64,000 nt of DNA from Nocardia coubleae NBRC 108252 (GTDB lineage: Bacteria; Actinomycetota; Actinomycetes; Mycobacteriales; Mycobacteriaceae), in NCBI RefSeq assembly GCF_001612805.1, contig NZ_BDBD01000019.1, positions 186,001-250,000 of the forward strand. Reading direction: 5' to 3'. Under the pieces are notes generated by a model. The model saw only the letters and a list, made by a program, of their open reading frames with translations, did not search any database and was not told the DNA's origin. This document shows, in pieces, positions 23,294-31,378 of this stretch. A program made the translations under genes and the position numbers. Positions within the stretch are counted from its first letter, which is position 1, and the number at the start of each line of letters is the position of its first letter.

Positions 23294-25486
23294 ATGCTGA
23301 ACAAATCCCAACCCGTCGAATTCGACACCGTCCTGGTCGCCAATCGCGGTGAGATCGCGGTGCGCGTCATCAAGACGTTGCGTGCCATGGGCATTCGTTC
23401 CGTCGCGGTGTACAGCGACGCCGACAAGAACGCGCGCCATGTGCGCGAGGCCGATGTCGCGGTGCGACTCGGCCCAGCGCCCGCGCGCGAGAGCTACTTG
23501 TCGATCGAGAAGGTCGTCGACGCCGCTGTGCGTTCCGGCGCGCAGGCGGTGCACCCGGGTTACGGCTTCCTGTCGGAGAATTCGGCGTTCGCCGCCGCAT
23601 TGGCCGACGCGGGCATCGTCTTCCTCGGACCGCCCGCCAAGGCCATCGAGGTGATGGGCGACAAGATCACCGCGAAGAAGACGGTGACGGCGTTCGGTGT
23701 GCCGGTGGTTCCCGGCATCGCCGAACCCGGGCTCACCGATGATCAATTGATCGCGGCCGCAACCGATATCGGCTATCCCGTGCTGGTGAAGCCGTCGGCC
23801 GGTGGTGGTGGCAAGGGCATGCGCCTGGTCGAGCGGGCCGAGGACCTGCCCGCCGCGCTGGTGAGCGCCCGCCGCGAAGCCGGTGCCGCCTTCGGCGACG
23901 ACACCCTGTTCCTGGAACGTTTCGTCACCCGGCCACGGCACATCGAAGTGCAGGTGCTGGCAGACGCTTTCGGCAATGTGGTGCACCTCGGTGAGCGCGA
24001 GTGCAGTTTGCAGCGCAGGCATCAGAAGGTCATCGAGGAAGCACCCTCGCCGCTGCTCGATGCCGCCACCCGGGCCCGGATCGGCACCGCGGCCTGCAAT
24101 ACCGCGCGCAGCGTCGACTACGTGGGCGCGGGCACCGTGGAGTTCATCGTCTCCGCCGACCGGCCCGACGAGTTCTTCTTCATGGAGATGAACACGCGAC
24201 TACAGGTGGAACACCCGGTGACCGAGATGGTCACCGGCATCGACCTGGTGGAATGCCAGGTCCGGGTGGCCGCCGGGCAGAAGCTGGCGCGCACTCAGGA
24301 CGAGATCCACCTGGTGGGGCACGCGATCGAGGCCCGCGTGTACGCCGAGGACCCGGGCCGAGGCTTCCTCCCGACCGGTGGCACGGTGCTCGCCCTGACC
24401 GAGCCGGAAGGTGAAGGCATCCGGGTGGATTCGGGACTGTCCGTGGGAACCGTGGTCGGCAGCGACTACGACCCGATGCTGTCGAAGGTGATCGCCCGCG
24501 GCAACACCCGCGCCGATGCGCTCGCCGCGCTCGACCGGGCGCTGGAACAGACGGTGTTGCTGGGGGTCACCAGCAATATCGAGTTCCTGCGCTTCCTGCT
24601 GGCCGACGACGATGTGCAGGCGGGTCGCCTCGACACCGCGCTGCTCGACCGCCGCGTCACCGACTTCGCCCCCGCCGAGCCGACCGATGACGAATTCATC
24701 GCCGCCGCCACGTATCACTGGCTGCGTCGTTGGCCGAAGCCCGATGCCGACCTGTGGTCGGTTCCGTCGGGCTGGCGACTCGCAGCGCCGGCGCCGACCG
24801 CGATCCGGCTCGCGTCGGGCGATCAGGTGCGCCACGTATTCATCACGGGCACACCGGATTCCGCGTGCGTGCAGCTGGCGAACGACGACGCCGCTCCATC
24901 GGGTGCGCGACAACACCGAGGCGACACCCAACTCCCAGCCGCGTCACAACACACAGGCGCAACGCAGCACCCTGGCGACCCGGTAACGACCGTCCGAACA
25001 CACTCGGAGGAGCCCGCGGATCCAGGGACCAGCTCACTGACCGGCGCCCTGCTCGACGACGGCCTGGTCTTCACCATCGACGGCCTGCGCCGCAAGGTAC
25101 GGGTGGCCGAGGCCGACGGCCAGCTGTGGGTGAGCGGCAACGGGCGCGTCTGCGTGCTGCGCGAAGTGGCGGAGGCGAGCGTTCGTGGCGATGCCGCGCA
25201 CGTCGGTGACGCCGAAATCCGCAGCCCCATGCCGGGTTCGGTGATCGCGGCACCGGTCGCGAACGGCGCGACGGTCGCCGTGGGCGATCCGGTGATCGTG
25301 ATCGAAGCCATGAAGATGGAGCACACCCTCACCGCACCGGTAGCGGGCACGGTGGAGGTGCTCGCCTCGCCTGGCACCCAGGTGAAGCTGGACCAAGTGC
25401 TGGTGCGCGTCGTCGCCCATCCCGCCGAAACCGACGACGCGAACACGGCCGACGCCGACACCGAACGTGAAGGAACCACCGCATGA
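23294..25486 (+). CDS. accA1: Biotin-dependent carboxylase alpha subunit (biotin carboxylase-BCCP) of the methylcrotonyl-CoA carboxylase
   Basis: The 730-residue protein carboxylates its own biotin with ATP and bicarbonate. Biotin carboxylase occupies about residues 10-455: FDTVLVANRGEIAVRVIKTL, HPGYGFLSEN, the ATP-grasp glycine loop KPSAGGGGKGMRLV, and FMEMNTRLQVEHPVTE. The C-terminal biotinyl domain carries EAMKMEH, with the biotinylated Lys near residue 676. Between them lies an Ala/Gln/Thr/His-rich stretch of about 50 residues (near 530-580) that looks like an inserted flexible linker. ATG 23294 sits 5 nt after the accD1 stop; a GTG at 23285 overlapping that stop (GTGA) is an alternative in the same frame. 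The last 4 nt overlap the acyl-CoA dehydrogenase start. Confidence 0.94.
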   Translation: MLNKSQPVEFDTVLVANRGEIAVRVIKTLRAMGIRSVAVYSDADKNARHVREADVAVRLGPAPARESYLSIEKVVDAAVRSGAQAVHPGYGFLSENSAFAAALADAGIVFLGPPAKAIEVMGDKITAKKTVTAFGVPVVPGIAEPGLTDDQLIAAATDIGYPVLVKPSAGGGGKGMRLVERAEDLPAALVSARREAGAAFGDDTLFLERFVTRPRHIEVQVLADAFGNVVHLGERECSLQRRHQKVIEEAPSPLLDAATRARIGTAACNTARSVDYVGAGTVEFIVSADRPDEFFFMEMNTRLQVEHPVTEMVTGIDLVECQVRVAAGQKLARTQDEIHLVGHAIEARVYAEDPGRGFLPTGGTVLALTEPEGEGIRVDSGLSVGTVVGSDYDPMLSKVIARGNTRADALAALDRALEQTVLLGVTSNIEFLRFLLADDDVQAGRLDTALLDRRVTDFAPAEPTDDEFIAAATYHWLRRWPKPDADLWSVPSGWRLAAPAPTAIRLASGDQVRHVFITGTPDSACVQLANDDAAPSGARQHRGDTQLPAASQHTGATQHPGDPVTTVRTHSEEPADPGTSSLTGALLDDGLVFTIDGLRRKVRVAEADGQLWVSGNGRVCVLREVAEASVRGDAAHVGDAEIRSPMPGSVIAAPVANGATVAVGDPVIVIEAMKMEHTLTAPVAGTVEVLASPGTQVKLDQVLVRVVAHPAETDDANTADADTEREGTTA

Positions 25487-26643
25487 CCGACTACCTGTCC
25501 ACCGGTTCCCTGCCGGAGGAATACCGTCAGCTCGCCCGCACCGTGCGCGACTTCGCCCAGCAGGTCGTCGCCCCGGTGTCGGCGAAACACGATGCCGACC
25601 ACAGCTTTCCGTACGAGGTCGTGGCAGGCATGGCCGACATGGGCCTGTTCGGCCTGCCGTTCCCCGAGGAGTTCGGCGGCATGGGCGGCGACTACTTCGC
25701 CCTGTGCCTCGCGCTGGAGGAACTCGGCAAGGTCGACCAGAGCGTGGCCATCACCCTCGAGGCGGGTGTGTCCCTCGGCGCCATGCCGATCTACCGGTTC
25801 GGCAACGACGACCAGCGCGCGGAGTGGTTGCCCCAGCTCACCAGCGGGCAGGCGCTGGCCGGTTTCGGCCTCACCGAGCCCGACGCGGGCAGCGACGCCG
25901 GTGGCACCAGGACCACGGCCGTCGAGGACGGTGACAGCTGGGTGATCAACGGCAGCAAGCAGTTCATCACCAACTCGGGCACCGACATCACCCGCCTGGT
26001 CACCGTCACCGCGGTGACCGGCAACAACGGCGGCAAGAAGGAGATCTCCACGATTCTCGTGCCGACCTCGACGCCGGGTTTCGTGGCCGAGCCCGCCTAC
26101 AACAAGGTGGGCTGGAACGCCTCCGACACCCATCCGCTGAGCTTCACCGATGTGCGGGTGCCGCGCGAGAACCTGCTCGGCGAGCGCGGTCGCGGTTACG
26201 CCAATTTCCTGCGCATCCTCGACGAGGGCCGCATCGCCATCGCCGCGCTCGCGGTCGGCGCCGCACAGGGCTGTGTGGACGAGAGCGTGCGGTACGCGGG
26301 CGAGCGGCAGGCGTTCGGCCAGGCCATCGGCCGCAATCAGGCCATCGCGTTCAAGATCGCCAGGATGGAGGCGCGCGCCCACACCGCGCGCACCGCCTAC
26401 TACGACGCGGCCGCCCTCATGCTGGCGGGCAAACCGTTCAAGAAGCAGGCCTCGATCGCGAAGATGGTGGCCAGTGAGGCGGCGATGGACAACGCCCGCG
26501 ACGCCACCCAGATCTTCGGCGGCAACGGGTTCATGAACGAGTACGTGGTGTCCAGGCACTACCGTGACAGCAAGATCCTGGAAATCGGTGAGGGCACAAC
26601 GGAGGTGCAGCTGATGCTGATCGCAAGGGAACTCGGACTGTGA
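25483..26643 (+). CDS. Acyl-CoA dehydrogenase, isovaleryl-CoA dehydrogenase type (FadE19-like)
   Basis: This FAD enzyme introduces the alpha-beta double bond in isovaleryl-CoA or a related branched acyl-CoA, feeding the carboxylase. The 386-residue product has the family landmarks: FGLTEPDAGSDAGG (FAD/substrate loop), INGSKQFITN, an ERQAFGQAIGRNQAIAFKIA segment, QIFGGNGFMNEYVVSRHYRD and the terminal ILEIGEGTTEVQLMLIARELGL. A catalytic Glu is expected in the EGTTE stretch or at the isovaleryl-specific position; I did not assign it. The gene overlaps accA1 by 4 nt and the MaoC gene by 4 nt, indicating one transcript. Position corresponds to fadE19 (Rv2500c) in the mycobacterial operon. Confidence 0.93.
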   Translation: MTDYLSTGSLPEEYRQLARTVRDFAQQVVAPVSAKHDADHSFPYEVVAGMADMGLFGLPFPEEFGGMGGDYFALCLALEELGKVDQSVAITLEAGVSLGAMPIYRFGNDDQRAEWLPQLTSGQALAGFGLTEPDAGSDAGGTRTTAVEDGDSWVINGSKQFITNSGTDITRLVTVTAVTGNNGGKKEISTILVPTSTPGFVAEPAYNKVGWNASDTHPLSFTDVRVPRENLLGERGRGYANFLRILDEGRIAIAALAVGAAQGCVDESVRYAGERQAFGQAIGRNQAIAFKIARMEARAHTARTAYYDAAALMLAGKPFKKQASIAKMVASEAAMDNARDATQIFGGNGFMNEYVVSRHYRDSKILEIGEGTTEVQLMLIARELGL

Positions 26644-27119
26644 CCGAGAAGCGCGTGGTGCAGCGCGGCCTGTGGTTCGAGGAGTTCGAGATCGGCACGA
26701 TCTACGAGCACCGGCCCGGCCGCACCATCACCGAGGCCGACAACGTCCTGTTCACCACCCTCACCATGAACACCCAGGCCTTGCACCTGGACGCGGCCTT
26801 CGCCGACGCCCAGCCACCGTTCAACCAGCGGCTGGTGAATTCGATGTTCACGCTGTCGACCCTGGTGGGGCTCTCGGTGGCCCAGCTCACCCAGGGCACG
26901 CTGGTCGCCAACCTGGGCTTCTCCGAGATGACCGTGCCCGCCCCGCTGTTCCACGGCGACACCATGTACGCCGAAACCCTGGTCACCGGCAAACGCGAGT
27001 CCAAGAGCCGTCCCGGCGAGGGCATCGTCAGCCTCACGCACACCGCGCGCAACCAGAACGGCGTGGTGGTGGCGACCGCGGTCCGGCAGACCCTGGTACG
27101 CAAGGCGCCGACCACATGA
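26640..27119 (+). CDS. MaoC-family enoyl-CoA hydratase/dehydratase
   Basis: A hot-dog-fold hydratase of 159 residues, expected to hydrate an enoyl-CoA such as 3-methylglutaconyl-CoA. Visible family features are the opening GLWFEEFEIGTIYEHRPGRTITEADNVLF in pattern, the catalytic-loop region with Asp and His (NTQALHLDAAFA) and the closing LVTGKRESKSRPGEGIVSLTHTARNQNG block. It starts at GTG 26640, overlapping the previous stop (GTGA), and ends overlapping the CitE-like start. It corresponds to Rv2499c of the mycobacterial leucine operon. The substrate is inferred from neighbours. Confidence 0.9.
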   Translation: MTEKRVVQRGLWFEEFEIGTIYEHRPGRTITEADNVLFTTLTMNTQALHLDAAFADAQPPFNQRLVNSMFTLSTLVGLSVAQLTQGTLVANLGFSEMTVPAPLFHGDTMYAETLVTGKRESKSRPGEGIVSLTHTARNQNGVVVATAVRQTLVRKAPTT

Positions 27120-27931
27120 GCGCCTGGCAGCCGACGGGTCCGGCCTGGCTGTTCTGCCCCGCCGACCGTCCCGAACGCTTCGCCAAAGCCGCCGCGGCCG
27201 CCGACGTGGTGATCCTCGACCTCGAGGATGGCGTGGCCCCCGCCGACAAGGCCGCCGCTCGGCAGGCCTTGCTCGACACCCCACTGGACCCGCAGCACAC
27301 CGTGATCCGTGTGAACGCGGCGGGCACCGACGACCACACCGACGACTTGGCGGTGCTCGCCAAGACCGACTACCGGCGGGTGATGCTGCCCAAGTGCGAG
27401 TCCGCCGAGCAGGTGCGCAATCTCGCCGAGTGCGAGGTGATCGTGCTGGTCGAATCTCCCCTGGGCGCCGTGCGCGTCACGGAAACGGTGCAGGTGGACA
27501 ACGCCATCGGGGTGATGTGGGGTGCGGAGGACCTGATCGCCGGGCTCGGCGGCAATGCCAGCAGGCACACCGACGGCAGCTACCGCGACATCGCCCGGCA
27601 CGTGCGTTCCACCAGCCTGCTCGCCGCCAAGGCGTTCGGCCGGTTCGCGCTGGATTCGGTGTATCTGAACATCAAGGATCTGGACGGCCTTGCGGCGGAA
27701 ACGCTCGACGCGGTCGCGGTCGGCTTCGACGGCAAGGTTGCCATCCACCCGAGTCAGGTTCCGGTGATCCGCGCCGGGTACGCGCCTTCCGAAGCCGAAA
27801 CCGACTGGGCGCGCAGGGTTCTCGCCGAAGTTCCGAACCACCGTGGCGTATTCGCCTTCGAAGGGCGCATGGTGGACGCACCGGTATTGCGTCATGCCGA
27901 GCAGATCGTGCGCCGCGCCGACCTGTCCTGA
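27116..27931 (+). CDS. CitE-like beta-hydroxyacyl-CoA lyase (HpcH/HpaI aldolase family)
   Basis: This 271-residue TIM-barrel enzyme belongs to the citrate lyase beta-like group; the equivalent mycobacterial protein Rv2498c is reported to cleave (R)-3-hydroxy-3-methylglutaryl-CoA-type thioesters. Visible features are PADRPERFAKAAAAADVVILDLEDGV (metal/substrate region), an Arg in the VIRVNA segment, the Glu of VIVLVESPLGA and MWGAEDL with metal-binding acidic residues, plus KVAIHPSQV near the end. In this operon it would split the branched hydroxyacyl-CoA to acetyl-CoA and acetoacetate or similar. The ATG at 27116 overlaps the MaoC stop. Confidence 0.9.
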   Translation: MSAWQPTGPAWLFCPADRPERFAKAAAAADVVILDLEDGVAPADKAAARQALLDTPLDPQHTVIRVNAAGTDDHTDDLAVLAKTDYRRVMLPKCESAEQVRNLAECEVIVLVESPLGAVRVTETVQVDNAIGVMWGAEDLIAGLGGNASRHTDGSYRDIARHVRSTSLLAAKAFGRFALDSVYLNIKDLDGLAAETLDAVAVGFDGKVAIHPSQVPVIRAGYAPSEAETDWARRVLAEVPNHRGVFAFEGRMVDAPVLRHAEQIVRRADLS

Positions 27932-27950
27932 ACCGAGGAGGACCACGCCA

Positions 27951-29894
27951 GTGCAACCACAATGGGTACCGACCGACGACGACATCGCGGCTGCCCGGAT
28001 CACCGATTTCGCCGCGTTCGTCACCGCCCGCACCGGCGTCTCCTATCCGGACTACCGAGCCCTGTGGCAGTGGTCGGTCGACGACCTCGAGGGGTTCTGG
28101 CAGGCGCTGTGGGACTACTTCGAACTCGGTGAGACGGCGGGCGAGGTCCTCGGTTCCCGGGAAATGCCTGGGGCACAGTGGTTTCCGGGCACGCGGTTGA
28201 ACTACGTCGACCAGATCATCCGGATGGCCCAGTTCGGCAGGCCCGCGATCATCGCGCTGCACGAGGACGCCGAACCGCGCGAGATCCTGTGGTCGGACCT
28301 CATCGAGCAGGTCACCGTTTTCGCCCGCACCCTGCGCGAACAGGGGGTCGAGGCGGATGACCGGGTGGTGGGTTATCTGCCCAACATCCCGGAGGCGGTC
28401 GTCGCCTTCCTCGCGACCGCGAGCATCGGCGCGGTGTGGAGCGCCTGTGGACAGGACTACTCCGCCAAGGCCGCGCTCGACCGGCTCGGACAACTCGACC
28501 CGACGGTGCTCGTCACCGCCGACGGCTACCGTTTCGGCGGCAAGGACCACGACAAGCGAGCCGATATCGCCGCGCTGCGAGAAGGGCTGCCCGGTCTGCG
28601 CGCGACCGTCGTCGTGCCTCAGCTCGGTCTCTCGGTGCCGGACGCACTGGCCTGGGCCGACACGGTCACCGACGAGAATTTCGGCATCATCGAAACCACC
28701 CCGGTCGATTTCGATCATCCACTGTGGATTGTGTTCTCCTCCGGCACGACGGGACTGCCCAAGGGCATCGTCCACGGCCACGGTGGCGTGCTGCTCGAGC
28801 ATCTCAAAGCGGTTGCGCTGCAATCCGATATCGGCACCGATGACGTCTTCTTCTGGTACACCAGCCCGAGCTGGATGATGTGGAATTTCCAGGTCGCCGG
28901 GTTGCTGGCAGGCGCGACCATCGTCACCTACGACGGCAGCCCCACCGCGGGCGGCCCGGATGCGTTGTGGCGCATCACTGCCCAGGTCGGTGCCACCGTA
29001 TTCGGCACCAGCCCAGGGTATGTGCTCGGCTGCATCAAGGCCGGTGCGGTGCCGCGCACCGATCACGACCTGTCCGCCCTGCGCACGGTCGGCATCACCG
29101 GTTCGGCGCTGCCGGAGACGAGCGCGCTGTGGCTGAGCGAGAACGTCGGCCCGCGTGTGCAGGTGAGTTCGATCAGCGGTGGCACGGATGTGGTGTCGGC
29201 CTTCGCCGGTGGCGCGCCGACCGTACCGGTGTGGCCGGGTGAGCTGTCGGCCCCGTATCTCGGGGTGGCTCTCGACGCGTTCGACGAACAGGGCAAGCCG
29301 GTGCGCGGCGAGGTCGGTGAGCTCGTGGTGACAGAGCCGATGCCGTCGATGCCGGTCTATTTCTGGCGCGACGAGGACGGAAAGCGTTATCGCAACGCCT
29401 ATTTCGACACCTACCCCGGCGTGTGGCGCCACGGCGACTGGATCACGCTCACCGAGCACGGCAGCGTGGTGGTGCACGGACGCTCCGACTCCACCCTCAA
29501 CCGGCACGGTATCCGCATGGGCAGCGCCGACATCTACCAGGTGGTCGAGCAGTTCCCGGAGATCGCCGAGGCCCTGGTGATCGGCGCCGAGCAGCCCGAC
29601 GGCGGCTACTGGATGCCGCTGTTCGTCGTGCTCGCACCCGGCGCCGAACTCACCGACGACCTGAAAACCCGGATCAATGCCGCCATCCGGAGCGAGGTCT
29701 CGCCCCGGCACGTGCCCGACGAGATCCGCGAGGCGCCGGGCATTCCGCACACCCGCACCGGCAAGAAGCTCGAGGTGCCCATCAAGAAGCTCTTCCAGGG
29801 CGCCGATCCGGCTCGCGTCGTGGAACGCAGCGCGGTCGACGACCCGGCGCTGCTCGACTGGTATGCCCGGATCACGCCCTCCGACGCCGTTTAA
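27951..29894 (+). CDS. Acetoacetyl-CoA synthetase (acetoacetate-CoA ligase)
   Basis: An ANL-superfamily ligase of 647 residues, the usual AACS length, that activates acetoacetate with ATP and CoA in the cytoplasm. Evidence: the N-terminal acetyl-CoA synthetase-like cap (WQWSVDDLEGFWQALWDYFEL, GTRLNYVDQII), the P-loop-like IVFSSGTTGLPKGIVHGHGG, a WYTSPSWMMWNFQVAGLL motif characteristic of this branch, SISGGTDVVSAFAGG, and the RHGIRMGSADIYQ hinge with IPHTRTGKKLEVPIKK containing the catalytic Lys. GTG 27951 has GAGGAGGA 8 nt upstream. It closes the leucine operon, disposing of acetoacetate released by leucine breakdown. Confidence 0.92.
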   Translation: MQPQWVPTDDDIAAARITDFAAFVTARTGVSYPDYRALWQWSVDDLEGFWQALWDYFELGETAGEVLGSREMPGAQWFPGTRLNYVDQIIRMAQFGRPAIIALHEDAEPREILWSDLIEQVTVFARTLREQGVEADDRVVGYLPNIPEAVVAFLATASIGAVWSACGQDYSAKAALDRLGQLDPTVLVTADGYRFGGKDHDKRADIAALREGLPGLRATVVVPQLGLSVPDALAWADTVTDENFGIIETTPVDFDHPLWIVFSSGTTGLPKGIVHGHGGVLLEHLKAVALQSDIGTDDVFFWYTSPSWMMWNFQVAGLLAGATIVTYDGSPTAGGPDALWRITAQVGATVFGTSPGYVLGCIKAGAVPRTDHDLSALRTVGITGSALPETSALWLSENVGPRVQVSSISGGTDVVSAFAGGAPTVPVWPGELSAPYLGVALDAFDEQGKPVRGEVGELVVTEPMPSMPVYFWRDEDGKRYRNAYFDTYPGVWRHGDWITLTEHGSVVVHGRSDSTLNRHGIRMGSADIYQVVEQFPEIAEALVIGAEQPDGGYWMPLFVVLAPGAELTDDLKTRINAAIRSEVSPRHVPDEIREAPGIPHTRTGKKLEVPIKKLFQGADPARVVERSAVDDPALLDWYARITPSDAV

Positions 29895-29906
29895 TACACT
29901 TCGGGT

Positions 29907-31118
29907 ATGAATGTCGGCGAGTCTCGTGTGGCACGTGGGTCGGTAGTCGATGGTGTGCGGCGCAGGCCGAAGAATCGGCGCGCCCAGATCGCGGCCACCT
30001 CGGCGGCGGCGTTCGGGGCCGCCGGGTATCACGGGGTGAGCATGGAGGACATCGCGGCCGCGCTCGGCATCAGCTCGGCCGCGCTGTACCGGCACTACCC
30101 CAGTAAGTACGCGTTGTTCCGGGAGGAATTGCTGCGGGTCGGCCAGGCTTTCACCACGGCCGTCGAGGTACCCGCGGAGATCCGGTCGGCGCCGGAACGG
30201 TTGCGGCACAGGCTCGCCGGGCTCATCGGCGCCACCCTTGAGAACCGGGCGACCGTCACGCTGGTGCGCTGGGAGGGTCGCTATCTCGAGCCCGCCGACC
30301 GGGCGGTTCTCGATCGGCAGCAGAGTTCCGTCCTCGCCGGGTTCGACCGTGAACTCGCCGTCCTGCGTCCGGAACTGAGTGCCGAGGAGCTACGGCTGGT
30401 GTCCACGGCCATGTTCGGCGTGGTCACCAGCCTCGCCGACCACCACGCCGCGCTCCCCGCGCGGGCGGTGCACAAGCTGCTCGGCTCGGCGTGCATGTCG
30501 TTGCTCGAGTGCGAACTTCCGCCTGCCGCAACGGCTTCCGAGCAGTCGGTGCGGGCACAGATTCCCGCCGCGTTCAAACACGAACTGCTGCTGCGCAAAG
30601 CGGTCGAGCTGTTCCACGAACGTGGCTACCCGAATGTGAGTGTGGAGGACATCGCCTCCGCCGCCGGGCTTTCCGCCGCTTCGGCGGTCTACCGCTTCTA
30701 CCGTGGGAAGAGCGACATCCTCGCCGCCGCGTTCCGCCGCGCCGCCGACCGGGTGTCCGGCGCCATCGGTCCCGCCGTCGCGAGCACCCCGCACAGTGCC
30801 GCCGCCCTCGATGTGCTGATCGACCAGTTCGTCGCCGACACCTTCGACGAACGCGCCCTCGCGGTGGTCTACTACGCCGAGTTCGGCCATGTCCCGGCCG
30901 AGGAACGCGCCGTCCTGCGCAATATCCAGCGCCTCAGCGTCCAGGAATGGGCCCGCCTCGTCCGCGAGGTCCGCCCCAACCTCACCCCCGCCGAGGCCCG
31001 CTTCCTCGTCCACGCGGCCTTCGCCATGGTCATCGACCTCGGCCAAGCCTTCGGCAACACACCCCTGGCCGGTCGCGCCCGAGTCGGCTTCCTCATGCGC
31101 CGGGTACTGCTCGGCTAG
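29907..31118 (+). CDS. Tandem TetR-family regulator (two TetR units in one chain)
   Basis: The 403-residue protein contains two complete TetR repressor units. The first DNA-binding domain spans about residues 24-70 (AQIAATSAAAFGAAGYHGVSMEDIAAALGISSAALYRHYPSKYALF in pattern) with its own helical effector domain to about residue 205. The second begins near residue 222 (LLLRKAVELFHERGYPNVSVEDIASAAG, YRFYRGKSDIL) with another effector domain to the end. It starts 12 nt after the acetoacetyl-CoA synthetase stop, so it may share the transcript, and converges on the MbtH gene. The covalent dimer should bind asymmetric operators; target genes and ligand are unknown. Confidence 0.88.
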   Translation: MNVGESRVARGSVVDGVRRRPKNRRAQIAATSAAAFGAAGYHGVSMEDIAAALGISSAALYRHYPSKYALFREELLRVGQAFTTAVEVPAEIRSAPERLRHRLAGLIGATLENRATVTLVRWEGRYLEPADRAVLDRQQSSVLAGFDRELAVLRPELSAEELRLVSTAMFGVVTSLADHHAALPARAVHKLLGSACMSLLECELPPAATASEQSVRAQIPAAFKHELLLRKAVELFHERGYPNVSVEDIASAAGLSAASAVYRFYRGKSDILAAAFRRAADRVSGAIGPAVASTPHSAAALDVLIDQFVADTFDERALAVVYYAEFGHVPAEERAVLRNIQRLSVQEWARLVREVRPNLTPAEARFLVHAAFAMVIDLGQAFGNTPLAGRARVGFLMRRVLLG

Positions 31119-31153
31119 TTGTCCCGCCGCAGCCTGCCGCGACGGTGACGGAC

Positions 31154-31378
31154 CTATTCGGGGCGGGGGTCGTTGGCCATGGCGGCGATGAGGGAATTGG
31201 GGCGCATGTCGAGCCAGTGGGATTCGACGTAGTGCAGGCACGAGGTGCGGGGGGCTGCGCCGAAGGCCACGGTCCAGCCGCCGGGGACGGCGGCGAAGGT
31301 CGGCCAGAGGGAGTGTTCGCCTTCGGAGTTCACGAGGACGTAGAACTGGGCGTTGTCGTCGTCGAACGGGTTGGTCAT
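31154..31378 (-). CDS. MbtH-family NRPS accessory protein
   Basis: A 74-residue MbtH-like protein that binds NRPS adenylation domains and is needed for their folding or activity. Signature residues are present: NSEGEHSLWP, VPGGWTVAFG and HWLDMRPNSL, including the conserved tryptophans. The ATG at 31378 overlaps the stop of the upstream twin adenylation-like gene (ATGA), so the two are translationally coupled. It is the last gene of the NRPS-2 operon, and is presumably the partner of the Ser- and Thr-type A domains of NRPS-2 and possibly NRPS-1. It converges on the double TetR gene with a 35-nt gap that holds no clear terminator. Confidence 0.95.
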   Translation of the reverse strand: MTNPFDDDNAQFYVLVNSEGEHSLWPTFAAVPGGWTVAFGAAPRTSCLHYVESHWLDMRPNSLIAAMANDPRPE

